Positions 16,086 through 24,917 of a stretch of 45,867 nucleotides of DNA are shown here, in pieces. Origin of the DNA: CAZWRK01 sp964635875. Lineage in GTDB: Bacteria; Pseudomonadota; Gammaproteobacteria; Burkholderiales; Aquaspirillaceae. The notes beneath the pieces are model-generated. The model was not told the DNA's origin, did no database searches, and was given only the letters and a program-made list of their open reading frames with translations. Every line of letters begins with the position of its first letter. Position 1 is the stretch's first letter. The DNA is taken from NCBI GenBank assembly GCA_964635875.1, contig CAZWRK010000015.1:1-45867 (forward strand), given 5' to 3'. The position numbers were made by a program, and so were the translations under genes.

Positions 16086-17917
16086 TACATTCCTCCCATT
16101 CCAGGTCTACCTGACATATTATTTACAGCTTGTCCTTGAGGCATTTGCCCAGGTAAAGCACCTTGTTGCATAGCTTGTTGTTGAGGTTGATTACCTCCTA
16201 GCATTTGAGCTGTCTCATCTAGTATAGCTGCAAGTTCAGGACTATATTTAGTCTTAGTATTTTTAACAGCTAATCCAGCAGCTTTAATATATCCTACAGG
16301 ATTTATCTGACTAAGTATATTACCTACTGGCCCATTAATGAATTGCTCAAGTAGTACTTGATTTTTCTCATCTTCATCATTATAAGCTACAGTATCAACT
16401 TCTATATCAGCCCTAGTAAATGCTATTTCTGTTTCCTTAGTTGGTATAGGAGCCATAATATAGTTACCATTTTTATCTACCATAGGCTTACCTGTTTCTG
16501 GGTGCATAACTTCTTCAAATACGTATCTAGTTTCTGGTAGGCCTTCAGGTGTTATATTACCAGTAGGCATTTGAATAGGCTTGTTAATCTCAATCCATCT
16601 CATACCTTCGTAAGTATCTGCTATTCTCATTACATCGTGAAATGTAAAATATTGCTTAATTAGATTTACTATATCCATACCTAATAGTTTATAGAATTGT
16701 TCTACTTTAGCAGTTACGTATCTAAGAGCAATTACAGATGCATTTTGTTGTAGTTTTACCTTAGCACCACTATCTGAAGCATAAGCCATACCTAAGAAAC
16801 TGTCATTAATAGATAGTATTCTTTGTACTCTATCTAAAGCTTTATCTATAATAGTATATTGGTCTATTACTTCTCTTGTTAAGTTTTCTATTCTTATACC
16901 TTGTAAATCTTTAACTGGTATAACGGCATTAACCCTATTAAACTGATTAGTAAAGTTAGCTAGATTATCAACTGCACTAGTCTCTACAAATGCTTTTTGT
17001 GTATTAACCATTAATTGTACTTTTAATAGCGCTTGGTTAATAGCGTGTTGTGTTTCTTTAACTTCTCTAAAAATACCATAGTATTCTGTTTTATTACTAG
17101 AATGTAATTTATGTACTCTATAAGGGTTCTTAACTTCTTTAAAAGTAATCTCATCTTTACTTAGTATAGTTTCGTTACTCCAATGTACTGACCAGGTTTT
17201 ACCGCTATCATCAGTCATAATAGTATGTACTATTAAGTAGTTATCAAATACTTTATAGTTACCACTAAATCTTTCATTATAAGAAAATTCAAACTCAGCT
17301 TCGTCTATATTAAGAAAGTTATAGTATGTTTCTAAATCTTTCATTTTAGCTTTACCATATAACTTTTCTACTTGGTCGCTAGACATCCATTTAAATCTAT
17401 GTATATATCTAGCATCGCTATAGTCTTCTAACCTAGACATAGGGTCAATAGCAATCTCTAATGAAGGTACATGACTAAGGTTAAGTTTATACTTAGGTCT
17501 TCCAAACTCATCAACATCATCTAGTTGTTCTACATCTACATAGCTACACATCATACCGGTTAGAAGTAAGTCTAACTTCATCTTCTCGCCTTCTGGTATA
17601 AAGTTATTAGTTCTATAAATATAGTCACATAAATCATTTAATATAGCGGCCGTAAGTACATCATCTTCTTGCATAGGTAGTACTTTAGTTGTATTAATTA
17701 CTGTGCTATAGTATCCTAATAGCATTCTAGCAAATAGCTTAATAATATTAAATGTTTCTTGCGGTTGACCTCTAAGTTCTAGTACACTCTTTTGAGAACT
17801 AGTATAATGTCTATTATGGTACAAGTCAAGAATTTGAATTGCTTCTTTTCTTGACTCTTCAAAGGATTCATAACTAATTTTAAAAGTATCTTTTAATGTT
17901 TGGATATCAACTTTCAT
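16085..17917 (-). CDS. Portal protein (P22-like)
   Basis: 610 residues. It forms the dodecameric portal for DNA entry and exit. The segment LEIAIDPMSRLEDYSDARYIHRFKWMSSDQVEKLYG (about residues 148-185) is the hallmark of P22-type portals (FDPxxxxxDxSDARxxxxxxWMs), and the central beta-rich and helical wing follows. The C terminus is Gln/Gly/Met rich (PQQQAMQQGALPGQMPQGQ), as in P22-like portal barrels. It overlaps the upstream gene by four bases and the downstream giant protein by one. Its place is unusual: it is separated from the terminase genes by about 17.6 kb and lies between ejection-protein genes. Confidence 0.85.
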   Translation of the reverse strand: MKVDIQTLKDTFKISYESFEESRKEAIQILDLYHNRHYTSSQKSVLELRGQPQETFNIIKLFARMLLGYYSTVINTTKVLPMQEDDVLTAAILNDLCDYIYRTNNFIPEGEKMKLDLLLTGMMCSYVDVEQLDDVDEFGRPKYKLNLSHVPSLEIAIDPMSRLEDYSDARYIHRFKWMSSDQVEKLYGKAKMKDLETYYNFLNIDEAEFEFSYNERFSGNYKVFDNYLIVHTIMTDDSGKTWSVHWSNETILSKDEITFKEVKNPYRVHKLHSSNKTEYYGIFREVKETQHAINQALLKVQLMVNTQKAFVETSAVDNLANFTNQFNRVNAVIPVKDLQGIRIENLTREVIDQYTIIDKALDRVQRILSINDSFLGMAYASDSGAKVKLQQNASVIALRYVTAKVEQFYKLLGMDIVNLIKQYFTFHDVMRIADTYEGMRWIEINKPIQMPTGNITPEGLPETRYVFEEVMHPETGKPMVDKNGNYIMAPIPTKETEIAFTRADIEVDTVAYNDEDEKNQVLLEQFINGPVGNILSQINPVGYIKAAGLAVKNTKTKYSPELAAILDETAQMLGGNQPQQQAMQQGALPGQMPQGQAVNNMSGRPGMGGM

Positions 17918-19551
17918 TTATTTACCTTTACTGGTACTAGTTTTCCATTTACTAGTTTTATTTCCATAAGTGTACTTCCAAAATAGAATCTATCTCCAGC
18001 CTTAGGGTTAGCCTGTCTTATCTCATCGGCAGTCTTATAAATAGGTATTTTTTCTTCTTTTTGAGTTAATTTTTTACCCTTACCTTCTTTTGTACTAGTT
18101 GGCCCTTTATCTAATTTTGCCATTGCCTCTTTTATTGCATCTATTCTAGGCTGTATATGATACGCAAATAGCTGAGGGTCACTAATTTTAGCGCTTAAAC
18201 TATTTAATGTATCTAAATAACTACCTAAGACTGCTTTAGCTTTAGATCTAATAGCGCCAGGTTGTTGTGCTAATGAACCAAAACCATCTTGGAATTTAGC
18301 ATTTTCAGATGGTGTATAAGTAGCCCCAAATATAGTATTAGCCATTTGAATACCTACTTGATTATATAAAGTCGCTGGATCACTAGGTTTAACATTAGGG
18401 TCTATATAGTTTCTAAACTGTTTAATTAGGTTATCAATAGGCCCAGCCTCAGCTGTACTAATTTGCGCGGCAGCATCACCAAAGTTAGACGCCGCACTAG
18501 CGCCTTTTAATGCCTCAGAAATAAACTGGTCTATGTTTAGCCCTTGTTGTCTAGCTAGTGTATTCATTTCGTTGGCTAATGCTACTTTCTGAGAATTATC
18601 ATTTGGTAATTTACTAATCCTAGTAATATCTGTAACACTACCTACAGTTTTACTAATGTTATCCTTAGTTGTCTTAATATCTTTTTCTTTAATCTGCCCC
18701 TCAGATAATGATTTACTTTCTACAAAAGCTTTAGCTACATCTGGCCCATAAGTCTTAGTTAAATACTCAACGTCCCTAGAAAAAGTAGTACCCTTAGTAT
18801 CAATTCCTGCAGTACTTTGAGCAAATGTAGCAGCAAGTTTACCTGTTGGGTCTATTTCCATAAGTTTTTCATAGTTTTTAGAAAAGGCAGTATCTTTACC
18901 CATAGACCCTCTACCTGTACCCATATAATACGCTGCCTTAGCTTTATTTAAAATATCCTCTTGTTCTTTATCTGATTTATAATTTAAGTATCCAGTCATA
19001 CCGTATAAACCAGTTTTAAGTGTAACAGTTTGAGTACCATCAGTAGAAGTTACTACTAAAAACTCATTAGATAATGCATCATAATTAAAATCAGTAGAAG
19101 TAGTTAAAGTGCCTTGTTCATCTAAATTAATAGCCTCTTGAGGTATACCAAATTTATATAGTTGATTTAATTGTGTTTTATCATAAGGATTAAATTTAGC
19201 TATACTAGTTACATTAGGAAAAGCCTTAGCTATATCTGGATTTTTTAAAGCTATATTTAAGTATTTAGGGTCATTAGATGCATCAAAAGCATCAAAAGCT
19301 TTAAAAGTGTCGTCCCTAGCTAATTTATTCTGTAATTCTGTTACTTGCGTTTTTAGTTGGTCAAATTGTAGTTTTGCTGTATCGTCATAATAGGGAGATT
19401 CTGCATTATACTTTTTCATCTTTGCATCGAACTCTTGTATAGCACGTCTTTCAGTCCTACCTTGAGTTTCTATATTATATTGATTAGTTAAACCCTGGTT
19501 AAGCCCTTGTACTAATCCGGTACCTACTGAAGCTAAATTACCCCAATTCAT
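17914..19551 (-). CDS. Probable internal virion / ejection protein
   Basis: 545 residues, not assigned to a family. N-terminal MNWGNLASVGTGLVQGLNQGL is a short Gly-rich amphipathic segment, followed by a long helical, Gln/Lys-rich body (coiled coil at about 38-85) and a disordered Lys-rich stretch (about residues 495-515). Position between the 233-residue ejection-type protein and the portal, and the helical Gly-N-terminal design, match ejection proteins of P22- and T7-like phages. It overlaps both neighbours by a few bases. Function is inferred from place and architecture only. Confidence 0.55.
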   Translation of the reverse strand: MNWGNLASVGTGLVQGLNQGLTNQYNIETQGRTERRAIQEFDAKMKKYNAESPYYDDTAKLQFDQLKTQVTELQNKLARDDTFKAFDAFDASNDPKYLNIALKNPDIAKAFPNVTSIAKFNPYDKTQLNQLYKFGIPQEAINLDEQGTLTTSTDFNYDALSNEFLVVTSTDGTQTVTLKTGLYGMTGYLNYKSDKEQEDILNKAKAAYYMGTGRGSMGKDTAFSKNYEKLMEIDPTGKLAATFAQSTAGIDTKGTTFSRDVEYLTKTYGPDVAKAFVESKSLSEGQIKEKDIKTTKDNISKTVGSVTDITRISKLPNDNSQKVALANEMNTLARQQGLNIDQFISEALKGASAASNFGDAAAQISTAEAGPIDNLIKQFRNYIDPNVKPSDPATLYNQVGIQMANTIFGATYTPSENAKFQDGFGSLAQQPGAIRSKAKAVLGSYLDTLNSLSAKISDPQLFAYHIQPRIDAIKEAMAKLDKGPTSTKEGKGKKLTQKEEKIPIYKTADEIRQANPKAGDRFYFGSTLMEIKLVNGKLVPVKVNK

Positions 19552-20252
19552 TATTTTCCTCCCGCTAATTTAGTTAATAATGCATTCTGATTTTGCATTG
19601 CATTATATGTAAGATATGTATTTAATCCACCACTAACAGCTTGACCTATTTGGTTTTGGTAGTTTAGTGCTTGACTAGTATAAGCTGCAGCTTGAGAACC
19701 ATACATATTAGCTTGACTACCTGAAACAGTTGCTTGGTTAGTATAAGCATTAGTTACACCTTGCATTGCATTATTGTATTGTCCCATACCTAAACTAAGG
19801 AAAGCTTGTTTTTGATTAAGTACTGTATCTTGAGCTGCTAAACTAGTTTTCGCTAGATTAGTAGCTTTTTGACTAGCTAGGTTTGTCATAGCAGCTGCCT
19901 GTAAACCAGAACTAGTAATACCTCTTTGAGCAAACTGTGCTTCTAATTGTTTACTAGCATTTGCAAATTCAGCTGATATAGCTTGCCTACCTTGTGTTTC
20001 TAATTTAGATGGAGATAGTTGATTATAATAATCTTTTAAATTAGTCTGTACATCACCATAAATACTTTTCCAATCGTCATATTGTTGTTGTGAAAATGCT
20101 AACTGTTCCCTAGTGGCTTGTAAACTAGCCTCGCTAGCGGCTATTTGTGCAGCTGTAGCTTTATCTGCTGAAGACTTTGCAGCGCTAGATGCTTTACTTG
20201 AACTATAAGCTCCTACTATTGCTGAACCTATAATTGCAGATTCTATTCCCAT
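19551..20252 (-). CDS. Ejection-type virion protein, Ala/Ser/Gln-rich
   Basis: 233 residues. It begins with a Gly/Ala segment (MGIESAIIGSAIVGAYSSSKASSAAKSSA), then a long Ala/Gln-rich coiled coil, and contains FAQRGITSSGLQAAAMTNLASQK (about residues 110-133), a pattern I associate with small ejection or DNA-transfer proteins of podoviruses. It has no enzymatic motif. It would be stored in the head and released to form a channel through the envelope. It starts two bases after the GNAT-like gene stop and overlaps the next gene by one base. Confidence 0.6.
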   Translation of the reverse strand: MGIESAIIGSAIVGAYSSSKASSAAKSSADKATAAQIAASEASLQATREQLAFSQQQYDDWKSIYGDVQTNLKDYYNQLSPSKLETQGRQAISAEFANASKQLEAQFAQRGITSSGLQAAAMTNLASQKATNLAKTSLAAQDTVLNQKQAFLSLGMGQYNNAMQGVTNAYTNQATVSGSQANMYGSQAAAYTSQALNYQNQIGQAVSGGLNTYLTYNAMQNQNALLTKLAGGK

Positions 20253-20253
20253 T

Positions 20254-20559
20254 TTAAACCTCTCTTTCTAGGACATAACCTATTATTTTTGTTCCGAACA
20301 TTTTATTATAAGCCTTAGGGTTTCTTGTTGTACCACCTCTAAGTTTTGTGCAACCTTTACTTCTGGCTATTTCTAAAGCTTTTTCTAGCCAAAATTTTCC
20401 ATCACCATATAAATCAGGTATAACCATAGTAGTACCTGTTATCATATAGGTAATAAAACCTTTACCTTCTATATACATTATTTCATAGTCTAGCTGTTGT
20501 TTACCTGTAATAGCTAGGTAATCTATAATCATATCGCTAAGTGGTGTATCTATATTCAT
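20254..20559 (-). CDS. GNAT-like small protein, possible T7 gp13-like virion protein
   Basis: 101 residues. The C-terminal half, ALEIARSKGCTKLRGGTTRNPKAYNKMFGTKIIGYVLEREV, has the helix, strand and N-x-x-A-x-x-x-x-x-F/G-x-x-x-x-G-Y pattern of the acetyltransferase (GNAT) fold. Podovirus internal virion protein A (T7 gp13) is of this type and lies next to ejection-protein genes, as here. No acetyl-CoA pyrophosphate loop is clear, so it may be non-catalytic. It is preceded by an 81-base gap and starts at 20559 with AAGGA upstream. Confidence 0.5.
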   Translation of the reverse strand: MNIDTPLSDMIIDYLAITGKQQLDYEIMYIEGKGFITYMITGTTMVIPDLYGDGKFWLEKALEIARSKGCTKLRGGTTRNPKAYNKMFGTKIIGYVLEREV

Positions 20560-20640
20560 TATAATATCCTTAAGTTACTATATCATAATTAATCTTAAAA
20601 TAATATTAAGTACTTAAATTAATTTTATTTTATTTATCAT

Positions 20641-21819
20641 TTAATACATTAATAAAGCTACCATTTTATACGACTTAATAGTTATAGAACTATAGCCACT
20701 TATCGCTAAGTCATTAAGTACCATTTCTACTTTATTGTTTAAATATCTAATACCTATAGAGTATCTTATACTACGATTTGGGTTAGCTCGCAATAGGTAA
20801 TAATCATGCCTATGGAAATTTTGAATGCTACTAGATGGATATATTACAAAATTATCTAAATAAGCTAAGCCTAAGTCTGGATGTGTTAATGTTATAGATA
20901 TGTAAGGAGACGTAATATTTTCAAATAAAGTATAAACATAAGATGATGAGGTGAATAAAACAGTGTCTAATGGAATTGTTCTACTAAGTGTACTATTAAA
21001 TAAATTTAAAAAAGTGGTAGCACTTGAAAAAATTAATTTATTCCCATCTTTTATAGTGGTACCATTTGAACTACTATTTAAGTTTAAAGAACTAGTTACT
21101 TGTGCACTATTTAATACTTGAAAAGTAGCACTACCAGCAATAAAAGTAGTATCAATGCTATTAATAGGCGGAGTAAAAATATAATTTATATTAAACATAT
21201 TTGTATTTCCAAGTAAAATACCAGTACTATTTATAGATATATTAGTATAATCATTAGTAGGAAAAACTTTAACTCCAGTATATAAAGTGTTAAAAACCAT
21301 AATTTTTAAAGCCGGTATAGTTGTACGAGTAGAAATAAACCTAATTTTCCTAGATGAACTATTTGGATAAATTTGAGGGTCGCCATTAGAAGCATTTAAA
21401 AATCTATAGCAAGAGTTTACACCTGTATTACCTAAATCAGTATTATCACTTGGATCTGAAGTTCTTTGTACATATAAGTATTTATAAGCATATTCTGTTA
21501 CTAAATTAACCCTATCTTCAATAAAAAAAATTTTTTTACCTGTAGAATTATTCATAAACGGCCCAAACTCAGGCCCTAAATCAATAGTATGCCAATATAG
21601 CGTCTTCCAATAAGCCTCTGGTGAATATGGCGTAGTATTTGGTATCCTACTACTATTAGTAGAATAAGCACCTACAAAGACTCTACCAGTAGTATAATTT
21701 ATTGTACTATTAAAAACTGTAGTAGGTTGCACACTCTTCATATTAGACTCACTAACTACATTAGACGTAATATGAACAATATTTTTATTATTAATATCTT
21801 TACCTATATATAGACTCAT
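20641..21819 (-). CDS. Probable tail fibre or receptor-binding tip protein
   Basis: 392 residues, Asn/Ser/Thr rich, beta-strand rich, without charge clusters. No family recognised. Its start overlaps the 1033-residue tail protein by four bases (ATGA), so the two are coupled. This suggests a fibre tip or chaperone that acts with that protein. Composition is like distal receptor-binding parts. The C terminus ends in a hydrophobic YKMVALLMY. Downstream is a short intergenic gap containing the palindrome TTAAGTACTTAA (20606-20617). Confidence 0.45.
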   Translation of the reverse strand: MSLYIGKDINNKNIVHITSNVVSESNMKSVQPTTVFNSTINYTTGRVFVGAYSTNSSRIPNTTPYSPEAYWKTLYWHTIDLGPEFGPFMNNSTGKKIFFIEDRVNLVTEYAYKYLYVQRTSDPSDNTDLGNTGVNSCYRFLNASNGDPQIYPNSSSRKIRFISTRTTIPALKIMVFNTLYTGVKVFPTNDYTNISINSTGILLGNTNMFNINYIFTPPINSIDTTFIAGSATFQVLNSAQVTSSLNLNSSSNGTTIKDGNKLIFSSATTFLNLFNSTLSRTIPLDTVLFTSSSYVYTLFENITSPYISITLTHPDLGLAYLDNFVIYPSSSIQNFHRHDYYLLRANPNRSIRYSIGIRYLNNKVEMVLNDLAISGYSSITIKSYKMVALLMY

Positions 21820-24800
21820 TTTATATAAATACTCCCATTAGTAAAATCTATTTTCATTTTATAATTAGCAGCTGTACCTCCACTATTATAAATAACTCCA
21901 GCCCATCCAGTATTCATTTGTATTCTATCAGCTGTAATAGTACCAGTTCTAATCTTAGCTCCATCTATTTCCGTAGTGCCTGTATAATAAATAGTATCAG
22001 GGTCTATACCAGTTTTTTCATTAATAGCATTTATTAATGAAAACCTTTTAGCATAGTAACTATTAAAATAGGTTCTAAAAGTGCTACCTATAATATTAGT
22101 ATTAGTACTAATATTAGTATTATTAATCCAAGAAGGTATAGTGCCATTAACTAAAGTAACACCATCATTTAAGTAAAAGCCAAGACTACTATAAGCTATT
22201 TCATAATCACTTAGTTCACTAACTACTCCATAAGTATTAGCTTGTGAAACTATAATAGGCTTTTCAGCCGCTATAACTTCCCATTCTCTTCTTATGGCTG
22301 GCTTTTCAGCAGCTGATAGTACATTATCTGATGTAATTAAAGCAATAGCTGATACTGCACTATCTGCTACATTACTTATATCAGTAGATATAGCGACAAT
22401 TAAATTTTCTCTTTGAGTATAGTACTCAGTAAATACAGCATTAAATTGAGCTCTATCTATAACTTCAGTTAATGTTAAATTAGAAAGTAAAGGTGTAATA
22501 TAACTATTTAACGCATTATACTTAGCTGTATAAGTTGAAGAAGTAACATTATGTGCTAAGGCATCAGCTATATAAATAGTATATTCATTTTTTATTTTAA
22601 GCCACTCTTTCTGTACTAAAAGTTTCTCACTAGCTGTTACCCTATTGTCAGCGGCTATATCTGCTAATAAGTCTAAAGCATCAGAAGCATCAGACTCAGC
22701 TTGACCTAGTCTTTCTTCATCATCTTCATTTAAGTCAGATAAAGACATAGGTCTATTAACTATAGTATCCCATGCGGCAGATGTAGCGGCGCTAGCTGTA
22801 ATAGCTTCTTTTAATAGATTTCTATAATTATAGTAGCTAGTAAATTTAGCAATAAAAGCGACTCTATCTATTGTATTAGTAGTAGTTAAGTCTAATAGGA
22901 ATACACTTATATAACCTATTAAACTATTATAAGAATTAGTATAGTTTACAGCTGTAACATTATAAGTCTCTGCCTCAGTAATAAGCCCTGGGTATTCTAT
23001 TTGTATAGTAGATACTTCTTTTAAAACACTTTTTTTCTCATCTGGGGTTAGTTTATCATCTGCAGCAATATCGCTTAATAACTGTAAGGCTTCATACGCT
23101 TGTGCCTTAGCTGCATTAGCAACTGTATCATCTGTATATTTAGTAGCTATTGCCCAGTCTGAAGCAGTAAATGTAGTTCTAGAATACCTAGCTATATAAA
23201 CCTCATTAGCATTAAATACGATATTACTATACGTCTGTGTAACACTAGGAATCCAAATATCTCTTTCATTATAACTAGATGGCCTAGATACAAAAATAGC
23301 TTTTTTACCATCTAATGTATCAAATAATTCTTTAGATATTGGAGTTTCTACCCAATGGTACGTATAAGTTTCTTCATATGGTCCTGTTATATTCCCATAG
23401 TCATCTTCTTCGTATATAACAGCTATAATATCTCCAAAACTTTCTGACTCTGTAGAAATATCAGTAATTAATCCATTAGTTAAAGCTTGAAGACCATTAT
23501 CAGACTTAATATAAATATAAGTTTTTCTATCTAAACCTATGTCATACCATATATCCTTAACAAAAGCATCGTAAATATTAACTGACTCAGTATTAGTTTT
23601 AGCTATAGTTGCTTCATTATGTGGCATAGAAATTTGATAAAAACTTTCAACTTTTCCATCTACAGAATTAGATATAGCCCCTAATTCATTAGTTAGTGTT
23701 ATTAATCCTTCACTTAATATACTATAAGCTGTGGCTAAGGTAAAGTCAACTTCATTAAAAGACTGTCCTAATTCCTTAGCAACAATACATACATAAATAT
23801 CTTTTTCTTTAAAATTACCATTAGTTTCTAATGGTACATATAAGTCACCAATATCATAAGGGGCTACTGGCTCAGCTATAAATACTCTACGTTTATTATC
23901 TGCTGTATCTTTAGCTAAAGATGCTTGTTGTAAGGCTAAGGCTATACCGCTATCTGCTAATAAATTCCAACTATATATAGAGTTAGAATATACAAACCTA
24001 TAGGAGTTACCTGTTAAAGTATCATAGAATAAGTCACCTAGATGGCTATCTTTATCATTATTAGTAAGCCATAGACTAGCTGGTTCATTTAGTAATGTAG
24101 GTGTATAATTATAAAACCAAGATGTAATTTCATTATCTAGTGAGGCTTGCACTTCGTCTACAAATGGAGTATAAACTTCTGTTATAAAGTCTTCTAATGA
24201 AGCATCACTAGTAAACCCCGCGTTATTTATTAAATTAGCAGTATCTATAGCTTGCTGTTGACTAACTGTTAAATTACCAGCTAAATTTGTAAATTCTACT
24301 TTACCATTAAAAAATATATTATATTGATTGCCATCCCAGTCTATAACAAAAGCTGGTATTATAGACCCAGTATTAGCATTAAACATAGTACCATAAGGTA
24401 GGCCATGTTGTTCTAAATATGCTACTTCTTCTGGATTACTTATATCTTCTACTGCTTTAGCAACTGTAAATGAGTCTGCATTAATGGCAAAAAAGCTTCC
24501 TTCTGTACCTGGCGTACTAGTATCTTTATCAAGTCCACCTAATGTAAATCCTGATATAATATTTCCAGTTTTTATAGTTAACCCATACCATGCAGCAGCT
24601 AAAGCTTGATCGTAATAAGAACCAAATTGCTCTACTACCGCTGCTAAATCCTCACTATTAGTTTTAATAACGGTTTCTAAGTTATTAGCTATATACATTT
24701 TTATATCATTTTGTAGTTTAGCTATTTTAGCTGTAGTAGCTAAAAAGTCTACATTAGAACTATTTAAGGCATTAGCTATCACAGTACCTAGTTCATTTTT

Positions 24801-24917
24801 ACCAGCATTAACAGTAATAAAAGGATTATTATTTAAGTTATTAGTTAAATCAGTTAAAAACCTTTTAAGTATTGTTATATCTTCTATATTATTAGGTACA
24901 AATAGACTACCTGCCAT
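21816..24917 (-). CDS. Large tail fibre/tip protein with three tandem helical repeats
   Basis: 1033 residues. The C-terminal half carries three imperfect repeats of about 100-130 residues beginning near 619, 752 and 866. Each starts with I(A/T)xDNxL(T/S)xxEKxx(L/I)xxEW-like text and ends with FxxxFxxYYxxRxxLxxAI. This repeat type is common in tail-tip proteins of tailed phages. The extreme C terminus has TTEIDGAKIRTGTITADRIQ, another recurrent tail-tip motif. The N-terminal 600 residues are mixed, with a SFTVAKAVEDISNPEE block similar to tail-tip fibronectin-adjacent domains. It overlaps both neighbours. Likely a fibre shaft and hub for host recognition. Confidence 0.7.
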   Translation of the reverse strand: MAGSLFVPNNIEDITILKRFLTDLTNNLNNNPFITVNAGKNELGTVIANALNSSNVDFLATTAKIAKLQNDIKMYIANNLETVIKTNSEDLAAVVEQFGSYYDQALAAAWYGLTIKTGNIISGFTLGGLDKDTSTPGTEGSFFAINADSFTVAKAVEDISNPEEVAYLEQHGLPYGTMFNANTGSIIPAFVIDWDGNQYNIFFNGKVEFTNLAGNLTVSQQQAIDTANLINNAGFTSDASLEDFITEVYTPFVDEVQASLDNEITSWFYNYTPTLLNEPASLWLTNNDKDSHLGDLFYDTLTGNSYRFVYSNSIYSWNLLADSGIALALQQASLAKDTADNKRRVFIAEPVAPYDIGDLYVPLETNGNFKEKDIYVCIVAKELGQSFNEVDFTLATAYSILSEGLITLTNELGAISNSVDGKVESFYQISMPHNEATIAKTNTESVNIYDAFVKDIWYDIGLDRKTYIYIKSDNGLQALTNGLITDISTESESFGDIIAVIYEEDDYGNITGPYEETYTYHWVETPISKELFDTLDGKKAIFVSRPSSYNERDIWIPSVTQTYSNIVFNANEVYIARYSRTTFTASDWAIATKYTDDTVANAAKAQAYEALQLLSDIAADDKLTPDEKKSVLKEVSTIQIEYPGLITEAETYNVTAVNYTNSYNSLIGYISVFLLDLTTTNTIDRVAFIAKFTSYYNYRNLLKEAITASAATSAAWDTIVNRPMSLSDLNEDDEERLGQAESDASDALDLLADIAADNRVTASEKLLVQKEWLKIKNEYTIYIADALAHNVTSSTYTAKYNALNSYITPLLSNLTLTEVIDRAQFNAVFTEYYTQRENLIVAISTDISNVADSAVSAIALITSDNVLSAAEKPAIRREWEVIAAEKPIIVSQANTYGVVSELSDYEIAYSSLGFYLNDGVTLVNGTIPSWINNTNISTNTNIIGSTFRTYFNSYYAKRFSLINAINEKTGIDPDTIYYTGTTEIDGAKIRTGTITADRIQMNTGWAGVIYNSGGTAANYKMKIDFTNGSIYIK

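Noticed and set aside
20606..20617. TTAAGTACTTAA palindrome as a terminator
   Set aside because: AT-rich 12-base palindrome without a T-run on the transcribed strand; may be chance in this composition.
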